The notes under the pieces are model-generated. The model had not been told where the DNA came from, did not search any database, and saw nothing but the letters and a program-made list of their open reading frames with translations. The position numbers and the translations under genes were made by a program. Of a DNA stretch of 64,000 nucleotides, positions 1 to 8,186 are shown one piece after another. The DNA is from Curtobacterium sp. MCBD17_035. Lineage in GTDB: Bacteria; Actinomycetota; Actinomycetes; Actinomycetales; Microbacteriaceae. Each line of letters starts with the position of its first letter. Positions within the stretch are counted from its first letter, which is position 1. The stretch lies in contig NZ_CP126279.1 in assembly GCF_003234815.2 (NCBI RefSeq), positions 2,480,001 to 2,544,000 of the forward strand. The letters are read 5' to 3'.

Positions 1-646
1 CGTAGACGTCGTTCGTCGGGAACGCGGTCTTCGGCGCTCGCTCGGTGCCGGTGACCGTGAAGTGGATCGTGGTGCCGTCCGACATGCCGACCGCGATGTC
101 GTCTCCGGGGGCGAGTTCGTCGAGTTTGAAGAACACGGCTGCGCTCGTGATCGAGTCGACGTGCCCCGCGATGACCGCCGGTCCGGTGTGCCCGGGGACG
201 ACGCCGTCGCTGAACCACCCCGCGTCCATCCACTGGGTCGGCGGTTGCAGCGCGCCGGTGGCGTCCTTGTGCAGGTGCTCGAGCGATGCGTCGACACCGA
301 TGGACGGGACCTCGACCCGCATCGGTGTCGCGTCTGCCGCGGTCGTGGAGGCGCGGTTCGCGGTCGGGTCCTGGAGGCCCGGGGCCGCGTTGGTCCCACC
401 GCCGCCGGACGAGCGCGACGAGCCCGACGACCCGGACGAGCCCGACGCCCCGGACGAGCCCGACGACCCAGCGGGCCGCGGCGCACCGGAGGCACCCGCG
501 CCATGTGCGCCCGCCGCAGCCGACGTACCGGTGGCGCTCGGAGCCTCCCGGCCGGCCGCCACCGCGGTGGCGACCCCGGCACTCCCGCCGACCACCACGA
601 GCGCGGCGGCGCCGGTCACCCACATCCAGCGGGGCAGGCGGATCAC
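1..646 (-). CDS. class F sortase, C-terminus beyond the left edge
   Basis: Partial; 215 residues are visible. The start is a GTG whose bases overlap the TGA of the GH8 gene (GTGA), so translation is probably coupled. Residues 9-31 form a hydrophobic membrane/signal segment, followed by an Ala-rich and then Ser/Gly-rich linker to about residue 95. From residue 109 the sortase core begins (VEVPSIGVDASLEHL), with the catalytic His in AGHVDS near residue 162; the catalytic Cys and Arg lie outside the window. Class F sortases of actinobacteria are small transpeptidases that attach surface proteins to the wall. Being last in an operon with a DUF4397 surface protein suggests that protein, or the polysaccharide machinery, as the client. 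This is inference: no LPxTG-like signal is visible in the neighbours. Confidence 0.85.
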   Translation of the reverse strand, partial: MIRLPRWMWVTGAAALVVVGGSAGVATAVAAGREAPSATGTSAAAGAHGAGASGAPRPAGSSGSSGASGSSGSSGSSRSSGGGGTNAAPGLQDPTANRASTTAADATPMRVEVPSIGVDASLEHLHKDATGALQPPTQWMDAGWFSDGVVPGHTGPAVIAGHVDSITSAAVFFKLDELAPGDDIAVGMSDGTTIHFTVTGTERAPKTAFPTNDVY

Positions 647-1812
647 GACGCGCCGCCCGAGCTCGTCGCGCAGCCGCCGAGGACGTCGGAGGTGAGCATC
701 GTCGCGCCGAGCGCGGCCCACGCGTCGCCGTAGTACGTGTGCGTCGTGGCCGCGGTGCGGTCGGCGCGGAGCAGGTCGCGCGACGCCGCCATGGTCGACC
801 CGGTGGCCTGCTCGCTGGCGGCGCGAGCGGCGTAGGCGAGCGCGCTCGTCGAGTCGGTGACCGCGGTGCCGCCGAGGTCGAGCTGCGCGGCGAGCTGGGT
901 GTTGCGCTGGAGGGTCGGTGCGATCGAGCCGGCGAGCGCCCGGTCCGACGCGGTGCACGACTCGGCGTACCGGAGCGGCATGCGCATCGCGTCCCACCCG
1001 TAGACCACGGGGCCGCCGGTGCCGTTCGCGGACGGCATGGGGTCGACGGTGCCGTCCTGGTGGACCTGCGACCAGTCGCTCGGCAACGCCGCGTTCGCCA
1101 GGATCGTCCCGGTGACGGCGTGCGAGCCGCGTTCGAGCTGCTCCCATCGCGGGTCGCCGGTGGCCTTCGCGAGGACCGCGAACGCGACGGGTGATGCGTA
1201 CGACGCGTCGTACGCATACGGCTGGCCTGTCGCGGCCCACGGGCCGGGCAGGAGGATCCGCCCGACGTCGGTCTGGGCGGTCTCACGATCGAGGATCGCC
1301 GACGCCATCTGCTTCCCGGCGGTCGTGTAGGACGGCCGGTCGAACCGCTCGCCGGCGAGCACGAGGGCGCGTGCGGCGTCGAGGTCAGCGTCACTCGCCG
1401 ACTGCTCGTCCGCGGTCCCGCCCGCCGTCGTCCACCGCCAGGCGAGCAGGTGGTCGTCGCCCTGGAGGTGCTGCCTCGTCCACGACCAGATGCTGCGGAA
1501 CCGCCGCTGGTCACCCGATGCGAGCGCGACGAGCATGCCGTACGCCTGCCCCTCGCTCACGGTGTCGCCGCCCTGGTCGGTCCGGACGACGCGGCCGCCC
1601 CGCACGTACCGGTCGAGGAAGTCCTCGCGGAGCGTCGCGGCCGATCGCCGTCCGCCCGGGGCCGAGCCGGACGTTGCGGTGGAGGCCGGTTGCGCCGCCC
1701 GCTCGGTGTCCGTCGATCGGCCCGGGGCCGTCGCGACGATCGCGATGCCGATGGTCAACGCGACCGCGACGACGGCCACGAGGGCCGAGGTCATCCACTG
1801 TCTCCTCGTCAT
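643..1812 (-). CDS. GH8 endoglucanase (BcsZ-like), secreted or membrane-anchored
   Basis: 389 residues. An N-terminal hydrophobic segment (about 7-28) after MTRRQW is a signal peptide or anchor. The GH8 domain fills the rest. The general-acid Glu is in SEGQAYGM (E86), followed by SASDADLDAAR (about 137-147) and VYGWDAMRMPLR, all at the relative positions seen in bacterial cellulose-operon GH8 enzymes (BcsZ/CMCax). Family activity is endo-hydrolysis of beta-1,4-glucans and related polymers, often trimming nascent cellulose. It sits 4 bp downstream of the DUF4397 gene and overlaps the sortase by 4 bp, in the same operon as a BcsA-like synthase, which supports a role in polymer maturation. The substrate is not provable from sequence. 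Confidence 0.87.
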   Translation of the reverse strand: MTRRQWMTSALVAVVAVALTIGIAIVATAPGRSTDTERAAQPASTATSGSAPGGRRSAATLREDFLDRYVRGGRVVRTDQGGDTVSEGQAYGMLVALASGDQRRFRSIWSWTRQHLQGDDHLLAWRWTTAGGTADEQSASDADLDAARALVLAGERFDRPSYTTAGKQMASAILDRETAQTDVGRILLPGPWAATGQPYAYDASYASPVAFAVLAKATGDPRWEQLERGSHAVTGTILANAALPSDWSQVHQDGTVDPMPSANGTGGPVVYGWDAMRMPLRYAESCTASDRALAGSIAPTLQRNTQLAAQLDLGGTAVTDSTSALAYAARAASEQATGSTMAASRDLLRADRTAATTHTYYGDAWAALGATMLTSDVLGGCATSSGGAS

Positions 1813-1816
1813 GCGG

Positions 1817-2656
1817 TCAGTGGGCCAGCCCGTGGAGGAACCGGATCACCGCGTGTTCGAAGCGCGTGAACGGCCCCTCGGCGGCGGTGCCACCCCCACC
1901 GGTCTGGACCCCGCCGACCGGGGCCGAGGCCGTCGCGGCGCTGTCGACGACGGGCACCACCGTGAGCTTGCCTGCGCTGTTGTCGAGGACGAACAGCGTC
2001 GAGACGGTGCCGCTGCCGAGGTCGACCGAAGCCGTTCCCCGCTGGCCTCCGCCGGACACGTTCAGGGTCCACTTGCCGGCGTCGACGGTGGCGTACTGCG
2101 TCGCGGTGCCGAACCGGGCGTCCTGGGCGACCGTCGTGCCGGTGGAGGTCTTCACGTCGATCTCCTTGGCGTTCGTCGCGGCCTGCACGAGTCGGAGTCG
2201 CGCCTGGCCGTCCCCCGGCTTCGTGAGGTCGTCGGCGAACGCCGTGGTGCGCAGCCGCTTGTTCTTGCCGTAGGCGACGACGGTGGTCGGCGAGCCGGCC
2301 TTGACGGTGACGTCGGTGGAGATCACCGGCGTCGAGTCCGGCGAGTCCGCCGCCCGCATCGACAGCACGTACGTCCCGGCGGGGAGCTCCTTGTAGGGGC
2401 TCACCTGGCCGTACTCGACGTCGTCGAGCTCGAACACCTTGGCCCCGCCGGACAGGTTCGACAGCTGCACGTCGACCCCCTTCGTGTCGGGCGACAGGTG
2501 TCCGACGCGGAGCCAGCCGTCGGGCTGGGCGGCGGCGTTCGCGGGGGCGCCGACGCCGACGGTGGCGGCGACGACGACACCGGCGACGGCGCCGGCGATG
2601 GTGAGGCGCCGGGCGCGGAGCGTTCGGGTGGGCGTCGTGGTGGTTCGGGTGGACAT
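1817..2656 (-). CDS. DUF4397 domain surface protein
   Basis: 279 residues from the ATG at 2656, chosen over an in-frame ATG at 2740 because GGAGGAG lies just upstream and MSTRTTTTPTRTLRARR is a typical start for the following hydrophobic signal peptide (about 20-45, ending ANAAAQ). The mature protein has the DUF4397 pattern: GWLRVGHLSPDTKGVDVQ, then a second repeat RLRLVQAATNAKEIDVK, both beta-rich. A low-complexity Gly/Thr stretch precedes a short C-terminal amphipathic end. DUF4397 proteins are extracellular and of unknown biochemical function. In actinobacteria they are often found beside class F sortases, as here with the GH8 gene between. No sorting signal of LPxTG type is visible. Confidence 0.85.
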   Translation of the reverse strand: MSTRTTTTPTRTLRARRLTIAGAVAGVVVAATVGVGAPANAAAQPDGWLRVGHLSPDTKGVDVQLSNLSGGAKVFELDDVEYGQVSPYKELPAGTYVLSMRAADSPDSTPVISTDVTVKAGSPTTVVAYGKNKRLRTTAFADDLTKPGDGQARLRLVQAATNAKEIDVKTSTGTTVAQDARFGTATQYATVDAGKWTLNVSGGGQRGTASVDLGSGTVSTLFVLDNSAGKLTVVPVVDSAATASAPVGGVQTGGGGTAAEGPFTRFEHAVIRFLHGLAH

Positions 2657-2736
2657 GAGGGCTCCTCCTGCGGAATCGGGTCCGCGTCGGTTGTCGGCGT
2701 CGTGGTGGTGCGGGGGCCAGGGAAGCCCCCGCACCG

Positions 2737-4722
2737 TCACGGCGTCGAGGTGACGACCGTGGTCGCCGGGTCGATCGCCGAGAAGGTGATCGTCAGGGTG
2801 TCACCGGAACGCAGGACGCGCTTCGGTTGGAACATGCCGGTCATGGCCTGCAGCGTCTTCTGCATGCGCACGGTGGCAGCGGTCGAGGTGCCGTGGACGA
2901 CGAGTCGGCGGAAGGTCTGGCCGGTCTCGCCGGGGAGCGGCGTGAACGTGTCGAGGCGCACGGTCTGCGCGGCGAGCAGCTGACCGAGCACGAGGATCGC
3001 CCGTTGGTCGACCTGGCCCGCGCGCAGCTGACTCGCGGCCTCGTCGGTGGCGTGCAGGCCCGGGTTCCGCGCGAGCTGCGTGCCGAGCGTCTTCCGGACG
3101 TCCGCGGCACGGGTGATCTCCGTCCGTGCTGCCGCGTGGCCCTCGGAGTGGATGCGGCGCACGTCGACCTCTTGGTCGCCCGTGCCGAACGAGGCGACGA
3201 TGCTCGAGTTCGCGATGGCGGCGTGGACGTCCTTCGAGCTCGTGCCGCCGGTGCGCATCGAGTCCGTCGTGACGACGTAGTCCGAGTCGCGCCAGCCGTC
3301 TGGCGACTGCCGCTCGACCGCGCCGTCGGTGTCGAGCTTGTAGTACCAGATGACGTTGTCGCGGGCGAAGCCGTCGTGGACGAGGTCCACCCACATCGCG
3401 TCGTCGACGAGCAGCCGCGAGCTCTTCGGCACGTTGCCGCCGACCCAGTTCTCGGCCTGCTGCATCGGCTTGTCCAGGTCGGCGAGGAAGAACCCGCGGA
3501 GCTGCACGGTCCACAGCGGGACGGCCACCACGAGGGCGGCGGCGCACGCGACGAGCCAGGTGAGCCCGACCGCCCGACGAGCGCGGACCCGACGGCGTCC
3601 GAGACCCATGACGGCGATCACCGCACGCTCGGCGGTGTACGCCACGAGGACCGCACCGATCGGGATGAGCATGATGACGTACGGGACCGGCAGGTAGCCG
3701 TTCGGTCGGAACATCATCGCGAGCAGGAACACCAGGAGCGCGGCGATCGGCCGGACCCGGCGCAGGAACAGCCCGACGACCGCTGCGGCCGAGCCGAACA
3801 CGATGAACACGGGGTCGAGGTCCCACCACTGGGACACCGCCTTCGACGCCAGGCTCGACGGGTCGAAGATCGATCCGCTCGCGTTCCTGGAGCCGAGCTG
3901 GTACGTGATGCCGTCGAGCAGGCTGACCTGACCGGAGCGCGGCAGGAGTTCGCCCTTGACCGCGGCGAGCATGATGTACCCGCCGCCGATGATGGCGAGC
4001 ACGGCGCCGGCGACGCTCAGTGCGTACCGCCGTGTCGAGGGGTCGGCGCGGCGGATCGCGATCCAGGCGACGAACGGCAACGCGAGCAGGTAGGTCTCCT
4101 TGCTCAGCACCGCGACCCCGAGGCACGCGGCCGCCGCGGTGAAACCGGCGAGCTGCTGTCGTCGGCTCAGGGCGAACACGAACGCGGCGATGAGCCACGG
4201 CGTCGCGACGTTGTCGATGTACACCGTGCGGTGGTACTGCACGGCGAGCGGGGACAGCGCGAAGAGCAGCCCGGCGACGGTGGCGCCCGCCCGCGACAGC
4301 CCGAGCTTGCGTCCGAGGACGAACAGGAGCGCGGCGGACACCACGGCGAAGAACACCATGGCCTCGCGAGCGGCGTCGACCGCGTACGGGTAGCGCAGCC
4401 ACGCTCCGGTCAGCTGCGTGTACCCGGCGATCTGGATCCAGCCGAGCGGCGGGTGGTCGTACCAGTACGTGTAGTGCGTCAGTTCGCCGAGGTGGCCGAT
4501 GGCCCAGGCCTGCGCCGTGTAGGTGCCCTCGTCGTCGATGCGCTGCGGGGTCCCGGTCATGTTCCAGGCCTGCACCACCGCGGTGATCGCCAGGAGCGGG
4601 GCGACCCAGACGAGACTCGCGCCGTGCCGGGCGACCCACGTCGCGATGAGCGACTGGTCACGGAGGGCACGACCGGTCCCGATGCTGCCGGCCGCCGGGG
4701 TGTGTGTCGCGCTCGCGGTCAT
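2737..4722 (-). CDS. ArnT/GT39-like polytopic membrane glycosyltransferase
   Basis: 661 residues. The start ATG overlaps the TGA of the upstream GT2 gene (ATGA), so the longer in-frame reading upstream is discarded. About 10-12 transmembrane segments occupy residues 30-410. The first extracytoplasmic loop carries RIDDEGTYTAQAW and YWYDHPPLGW, the acidic and aromatic signature of GT-C enzymes (ArnT, PMT, GT39) that use polyprenyl-phosphate sugars. The C-terminal 240 residues form a soluble extracytoplasmic domain. Likely role: transfer of a lipid-linked sugar onto an extracellular acceptor, supplied by the GtrA-type flippase two genes upstream. Donor and acceptor are unknown. Confidence 0.82.
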   Translation of the reverse strand: MTASATHTPAAGSIGTGRALRDQSLIATWVARHGASLVWVAPLLAITAVVQAWNMTGTPQRIDDEGTYTAQAWAIGHLGELTHYTYWYDHPPLGWIQIAGYTQLTGAWLRYPYAVDAAREAMVFFAVVSAALLFVLGRKLGLSRAGATVAGLLFALSPLAVQYHRTVYIDNVATPWLIAAFVFALSRRQQLAGFTAAAACLGVAVLSKETYLLALPFVAWIAIRRADPSTRRYALSVAGAVLAIIGGGYIMLAAVKGELLPRSGQVSLLDGITYQLGSRNASGSIFDPSSLASKAVSQWWDLDPVFIVFGSAAAVVGLFLRRVRPIAALLVFLLAMMFRPNGYLPVPYVIMLIPIGAVLVAYTAERAVIAVMGLGRRRVRARRAVGLTWLVACAAALVVAVPLWTVQLRGFFLADLDKPMQQAENWVGGNVPKSSRLLVDDAMWVDLVHDGFARDNVIWYYKLDTDGAVERQSPDGWRDSDYVVTTDSMRTGGTSSKDVHAAIANSSIVASFGTGDQEVDVRRIHSEGHAAARTEITRAADVRKTLGTQLARNPGLHATDEAASQLRAGQVDQRAILVLGQLLAAQTVRLDTFTPLPGETGQTFRRLVVHGTSTAATVRMQKTLQAMTGMFQPKRVLRSGDTLTITFSAIDPATTVVTSTP

Positions 4723-6242
4723 CGGTCGCCTCCTCGGGTGGTGTCCGCGCCGGCCATCGCCAGGACGCCGTGCGAGCTGGTCGGTGCCGCCACGTCCTGG
4801 GTCACCGCGGATGCGAAGCCGTGGACGGCGGCGGGACGGTGCTGGTTCGTGTGCTCGGTCTTCTCCCAGGCGTTGAGACCCTGGAGGTGCCGGACGACCG
4901 CCCGGACGGCGGCGGCGGCGAGGAAGATCTGGTATGGGACGAGGCCGACGACGAGCTTGACGTAGTCGCGGATGCGGACCTTCTCCTGGTAGATGCGGCC
5001 GAACTCGTTGAGCCCGACCACCTCGACGGCCAGGAGCATCAGGGTGGGCGCGACGGGGATGAAGCTGATGAGCGCGATGACCGTCGGCACCTTGACGAAC
5101 ACGATCATGAGGACGCTCAGCGGGATGAGGAGCCCCGTCGCCGCCTGGATGAACGGCATGGTGAGCAGGTACCGGGCGAAGAACCGCTGCTTCGCGCTCG
5201 GGAGCTGCTTCCACTCCCCCTTGCCGAGCACCTGCAGGAACCCCTGGTTCCAGCGCGTGCGCTGCTTGAGGAGGGACGCGAAGGTCGGCGGGGTCTCCTC
5301 GCGGGTGACCGCCTCCGGGCTGTAGGCGACGACCACCTTGGCGCCGTCGGCGGAGAGCCGCACGCCGAGCTCGCAGTCCTCGGCGAGGCAGCCGGCGTCC
5401 CAGCCGTTCGACCAGTCGAGGCGTTCCTTCGTGACGAACACGGTGTTGCCGCCGAGGGGGATGAACTTCGACTCGGCGTGGAAGTGCAGGCGGGACCGGA
5501 ACCAGAAGTAGTACTCGAGGACGTTCCGCAGGCTCCACCAGCTCGACCGGAAGTTCATGAGCTGCACGCCGCCCTGCACGACGTCGGCGCCGGTCTCCTG
5601 GAACCGGGAGTCGACGAGCGTGAGCAGGTGGGGGTACACCTCGTCCTCCGCGTCGAACACGCCCACGACGTCGCCGGTCGCGTACTGCAGGGCGAGGTTC
5701 ATCGCCTTCGGCTTGTTCTTCGGGGCGGTGTCGTCGACCACGACGCGGATGAGGTCCGGGTGGCGTCGGGCGGCGGCCCGGACGACGGCGTCGGTCTCGG
5801 GGTCGTCCTCGCCGACGATCGCGATGATCTCGAAATCGGGGTGGTCCTGCCGGGCGAGCTGGTCGAGCGTCTCGCCCATGACGTCCTGTTCGTGTCGCCC
5901 CGGCACCAGGAGCGTGAACCGGTGGGCCGCGGGACGAGGGCTCTGGCTGAAGCTGGTCTGCCGCAGCGCCTCGCGCGACCGCCACGCGTGCAGCATCCAC
6001 CAGAGGGTCGACAGCGCCACCACGGTCAGGAGGATCGACACGGCGATGAGCGCCGAGTACCCGATCCACTCCCCCAGGCTCCACACCGCGTGGTGGGTGG
6101 ACCCGGAACCGCCGGTCGGCACGGACGTGGTGCCGCGGTTCGGGGTGTCGGTCGCGGGCGCGTCGTGACTCGGCTTCAACAGCGGGCCCGCCGCCGTGAT
6201 GCGCGAGATCGACGCGAGCGCCGCGACTGCTGTGTCATTCAT
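4719..6242 (-). CDS. processive GT2 glycosyltransferase, cellulose/hyaluronan-synthase-like
   Basis: 507 residues from the ATG at 6242, preceded by a perfect AGGAGG; a longer in-frame ORF upstream lies inside gtrA. One TM near 46-77, then the catalytic GT-A domain: LLVPGRHE (about 111), FDAED (DxD, 196-200), CLAEDCE (general base region, D289) and QRTRW (QxxRW, 327-331). The full D, DxD, D, QxxRW set marks a processive inverting synthase. Further TM segments lie at about 358-410 and 427-450. There is no PilZ domain, so no visible cyclic-di-GMP control. It overlaps gtrA by 8 bp and the ArnT-like gene by 4 bp. With the GH8 gene downstream it resembles a cellulose- or beta-glucan-type system; polymer identity is inferred only. 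Confidence 0.87.
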   Translation of the reverse strand: MNDTAVAALASISRITAAGPLLKPSHDAPATDTPNRGTTSVPTGGSGSTHHAVWSLGEWIGYSALIAVSILLTVVALSTLWWMLHAWRSREALRQTSFSQSPRPAAHRFTLLVPGRHEQDVMGETLDQLARQDHPDFEIIAIVGEDDPETDAVVRAAARRHPDLIRVVVDDTAPKNKPKAMNLALQYATGDVVGVFDAEDEVYPHLLTLVDSRFQETGADVVQGGVQLMNFRSSWWSLRNVLEYYFWFRSRLHFHAESKFIPLGGNTVFVTKERLDWSNGWDAGCLAEDCELGVRLSADGAKVVVAYSPEAVTREETPPTFASLLKQRTRWNQGFLQVLGKGEWKQLPSAKQRFFARYLLTMPFIQAATGLLIPLSVLMIVFVKVPTVIALISFIPVAPTLMLLAVEVVGLNEFGRIYQEKVRIRDYVKLVVGLVPYQIFLAAAAVRAVVRHLQGLNAWEKTEHTNQHRPAAVHGFASAVTQDVAAPTSSHGVLAMAGADTTRGGDR

Positions 6243-6843
6243 CAACCGGTGCCTCCTTGATGCGGAAAACGACTGCCTTGTAGGCGACGAAGCGGAAGAT
6301 CGTGCCGAGCACGAGGCCGACTCCGTTGCCGGCGACGTTGTCGGCGAGGGTCGAGGTGAAACCGAGCAGGTAGTGGGACACGAAGAGGCACCCGGTCGCG
6401 ATGCCGAGCCCGATGAGGTTCGACAGGACGAACAGGGCACCTTCGCGAGCCGTCTCCCGACGGTTCGCGGTCCGCTGGGACCGGAACGTCAGGAACCGGT
6501 TGCCGAGCCACGCGACGAGGGTCGCGACGGCGACGGAGACGATCTTGGCGCCGACGGGCTTGTCGTCGAGCACCGTGGCGCGGAGCAGGTTGTAGACGCC
6601 GACGTCGACCACGAAGGACACGCCACCGACCGCTCCGAACGACGCGAGTTCCCGGACGGCCGCGGCCTTCGGGAGGCGCCGACGAACCGAGGGCAGGGGG
6701 CGCCGACGCACGGCCGGCGGGAGGCGCACCGCATGGTGACGGGACCGTGGGACGACGGGTACGCCTCCGGTCACCGCCTCCACGAGGACGTCCGCCGTCC
6801 CCTGAACGGGTCGCCCCTGAACGGGGGTGGTTGCTCGGGTCAT
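6235..6843 (-). CDS. GtrA family membrane protein (polyprenyl-phosphate sugar flippase-like)
   Basis: About 202 residues from the ATG at 6843; ATGs at 6852 and 6894 are alternatives and no start has a strong Shine-Dalgarno. After a basic N-terminal arm of about 70 residues comes the GtrA domain with four TM helices: ELASFGAVGGVSFVVDVGVY, KIVSVAVATLVAWLGNRFLTF (the conserved NR-x-TF motif), ALFVLSNLIGLGIATGCLF and VAGNGVGLVLGTIFRFVAYK. GtrA proteins are thought to move undecaprenyl-phosphate-linked sugars across the membrane. As first gene of the operon it would supply the ArnT-like transferase. It ends 8 bp inside the GT2 gene. Confidence 0.83.
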   Translation of the reverse strand: MTRATTPVQGRPVQGTADVLVEAVTGGVPVVPRSRHHAVRLPPAVRRRPLPSVRRRLPKAAAVRELASFGAVGGVSFVVDVGVYNLLRATVLDDKPVGAKIVSVAVATLVAWLGNRFLTFRSQRTANRRETAREGALFVLSNLIGLGIATGCLFVSHYLLGFTSTLADNVAGNGVGLVLGTIFRFVAYKAVVFRIKEAPVDE

Positions 6844-7008
6844 GACACCCATTCGAGGGTGGTCCCCGGGACGGTTTGGGCCGGGTACAGACATGTGCAG
6901 GCCATTGCCAGGGGCGCGTCACCCGACGTTCACATCCCCGACACACGCCGGCAGGTCGGCCGGGAGGCCCGGGGCGCCCTTCCGAGCGCCGGATCGGTAC
7001 CGTTCCGG

Positions 7009-7014
7009 TAGCGT
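7009..7014 (+). promoter_or_regulatory. -10 element (TAGCGT) of the aldo/keto reductase gene
   Basis: TAGCGT lies 7 nt before the ATG at 7022, which fits leaderless or nearly leaderless transcription in actinobacteria. A GGAG within the gap could alternatively act as a ribosome site. No -35 hexamer was recognised. Confidence 0.45.
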
Positions 7015-7021
7015 CCGGAGC

Positions 7022-8026
7022 ATGGAATTCCGATACCTCGGCAACAGCGGACTGAAGATCTCCGAGATCACCTACGGCAACTGGCTCACCCACGGGTCGC
7101 AGGTCGAGAACGACGTCGCGACGCAGTGTGTGCGCGCGGCCCTCGACGCCGGCATCACCACGTTCGACACGGCGGACACGTACGCGAACACGGCCGCCGA
7201 GACCGTCCTCGGCGAGGCGCTCAAGGGCGAGCGGCGGCAGTCCCTCGAGGTCTTCACGAAGGTGTACTGGCCGACCGGCCCGAAGGGGCACAACGACGTC
7301 GGCCTCTCGCGAAAGCACATCCTCGAGTCGATCGACGGTTCGCTGCAGCGCCTCCAGACCGACTACGTCGACCTCTACCAGGCGCACCGTTACGACCACG
7401 AGACGCCCCTCGAGGAGACCATGCAGGCCTTCGCCGACGTGGTGCGGCAGGGCAAGGCTCTCTACATCGGTGTCTCCGAGTGGACCGCGGACCAGATCCG
7501 TGCCGGACACGAGCTCGCCCAGCAGCTCGGGTTCCAGCTCATCGCGAACCAGCCGCAGTACTCGATGCTCTGGCGCGTGATCGAGGGCGAGGTCATCCCG
7601 ACCTCGAAGCAGCTCGGGCTGTCGCAGATCGTGTTCTCCCCGATCGCCCAGGGTGTGCTGACGGGCAAGTACAAGCCGGGTCAGCCGCTCCCCGAGGGCT
7701 CCCGCGCGACGGACGAGAAGGGCGGCGCGCAGATGATCTCGCGCTGGATGCGCGACGACGTGCTCGAGCGCGTCCAGGCCCTGCAGCCGATCGCGGACGA
7801 CCTCGGCCTGTCGATGGCGCAGCTGTCGATCGCGTGGGTCCTGCAGAACGACAACGTCGCGTCGGCCATCATCGGAGCCTCCCGGCCGCAGCAGGTCGTC
7901 GACAACGTCGTCGCGGCGGGGGTGACCCTCGACGCCGAGGCGATGCAGCGCATCGACGACGCCATCGGCTCGATCGCGGAGCGCGACGCGTCGAAGTCGG
8001 TCTCCCCGACCTCCCGTCCGGCCTGA
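7022..8026 (+). CDS. aldo/keto reductase, Kv-beta / YghZ-like
   Basis: 334 residues starting MEFRYLGNSGLKISEITYGN; upstream in-frame sequence has no start as well placed relative to the -10 at 7009. A complete (beta/alpha)8 aldo/keto reductase with the catalytic tetrad Asp49, Tyr54, Lys80 and His122 (FDTADTY, FTKVYW, QAHRYD). The C-terminal IIGASRPQQVVDNV is the NADPH 2'-phosphate loop found in AKR6/AKR14-type enzymes. It reduces aldehydes/ketones with NADPH in the cytosol; the substrate is unknown. Monocistronic, divergent from the polysaccharide operon. Confidence 0.9.
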   Translation: MEFRYLGNSGLKISEITYGNWLTHGSQVENDVATQCVRAALDAGITTFDTADTYANTAAETVLGEALKGERRQSLEVFTKVYWPTGPKGHNDVGLSRKHILESIDGSLQRLQTDYVDLYQAHRYDHETPLEETMQAFADVVRQGKALYIGVSEWTADQIRAGHELAQQLGFQLIANQPQYSMLWRVIEGEVIPTSKQLGLSQIVFSPIAQGVLTGKYKPGQPLPEGSRATDEKGGAQMISRWMRDDVLERVQALQPIADDLGLSMAQLSIAWVLQNDNVASAIIGASRPQQVVDNVVAAGVTLDAEAMQRIDDAIGSIAERDASKSVSPTSRPA

Positions 8027-8072
8027 TCCGGGCGGTCGGGTCCCACGGCGACACGCGCGTCCCGACCGTTTA

Positions 8073-8083
8073 GTAGTCGCTAC
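8073..8083. promoter_or_regulatory. GTAG-TCG-CTAC palindrome upstream of yceI-like gene
   Basis: An 11-bp dyad in an AT-richer patch, sitting about 24 bp upstream of the putative -10, i.e. over the expected -35 region, where a repressor such as a MarR-type protein could bind. Only the symmetry and position are seen; no cognate regulator is in the window. Confidence 0.3.
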
Positions 8084-8106
8084 AACCATTTTCGTCGATC
8101 CCGGGT

Positions 8107-8112
8107 TAGACT
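8107..8112 (+). promoter_or_regulatory. -10 element (TAGACT) of the YceI gene
   Basis: TAGACT about 75 nt upstream of the YceI ATG. No clear -35 hexamer; the palindrome at 8073-8083 covers that zone. Confidence 0.4.
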
Positions 8113-8186
8113 GCCGACCGATGCGCTTGCATCGACCAGCGGTCACCGGGCCGCGACGAACGTCCCAGCACCACGAGGAGAACTCC

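Noticed and set aside
2827-4965. 712-residue plus-strand ORF and similar long opposite-strand ORFs
   Set aside because: Typical GC-rich antisense shadows: Arg/Asp/Glu/His-rich translations without domains, opposite to well-supported genes.
2737-6084. A single 1115-residue ORF
   Set aside because: Its first half is an out-of-frame Arg/Gly/Pro-rich shadow of the GT2 synthase; the ATGA junction at 4719-4722 gives the true start of the ArnT-like gene.
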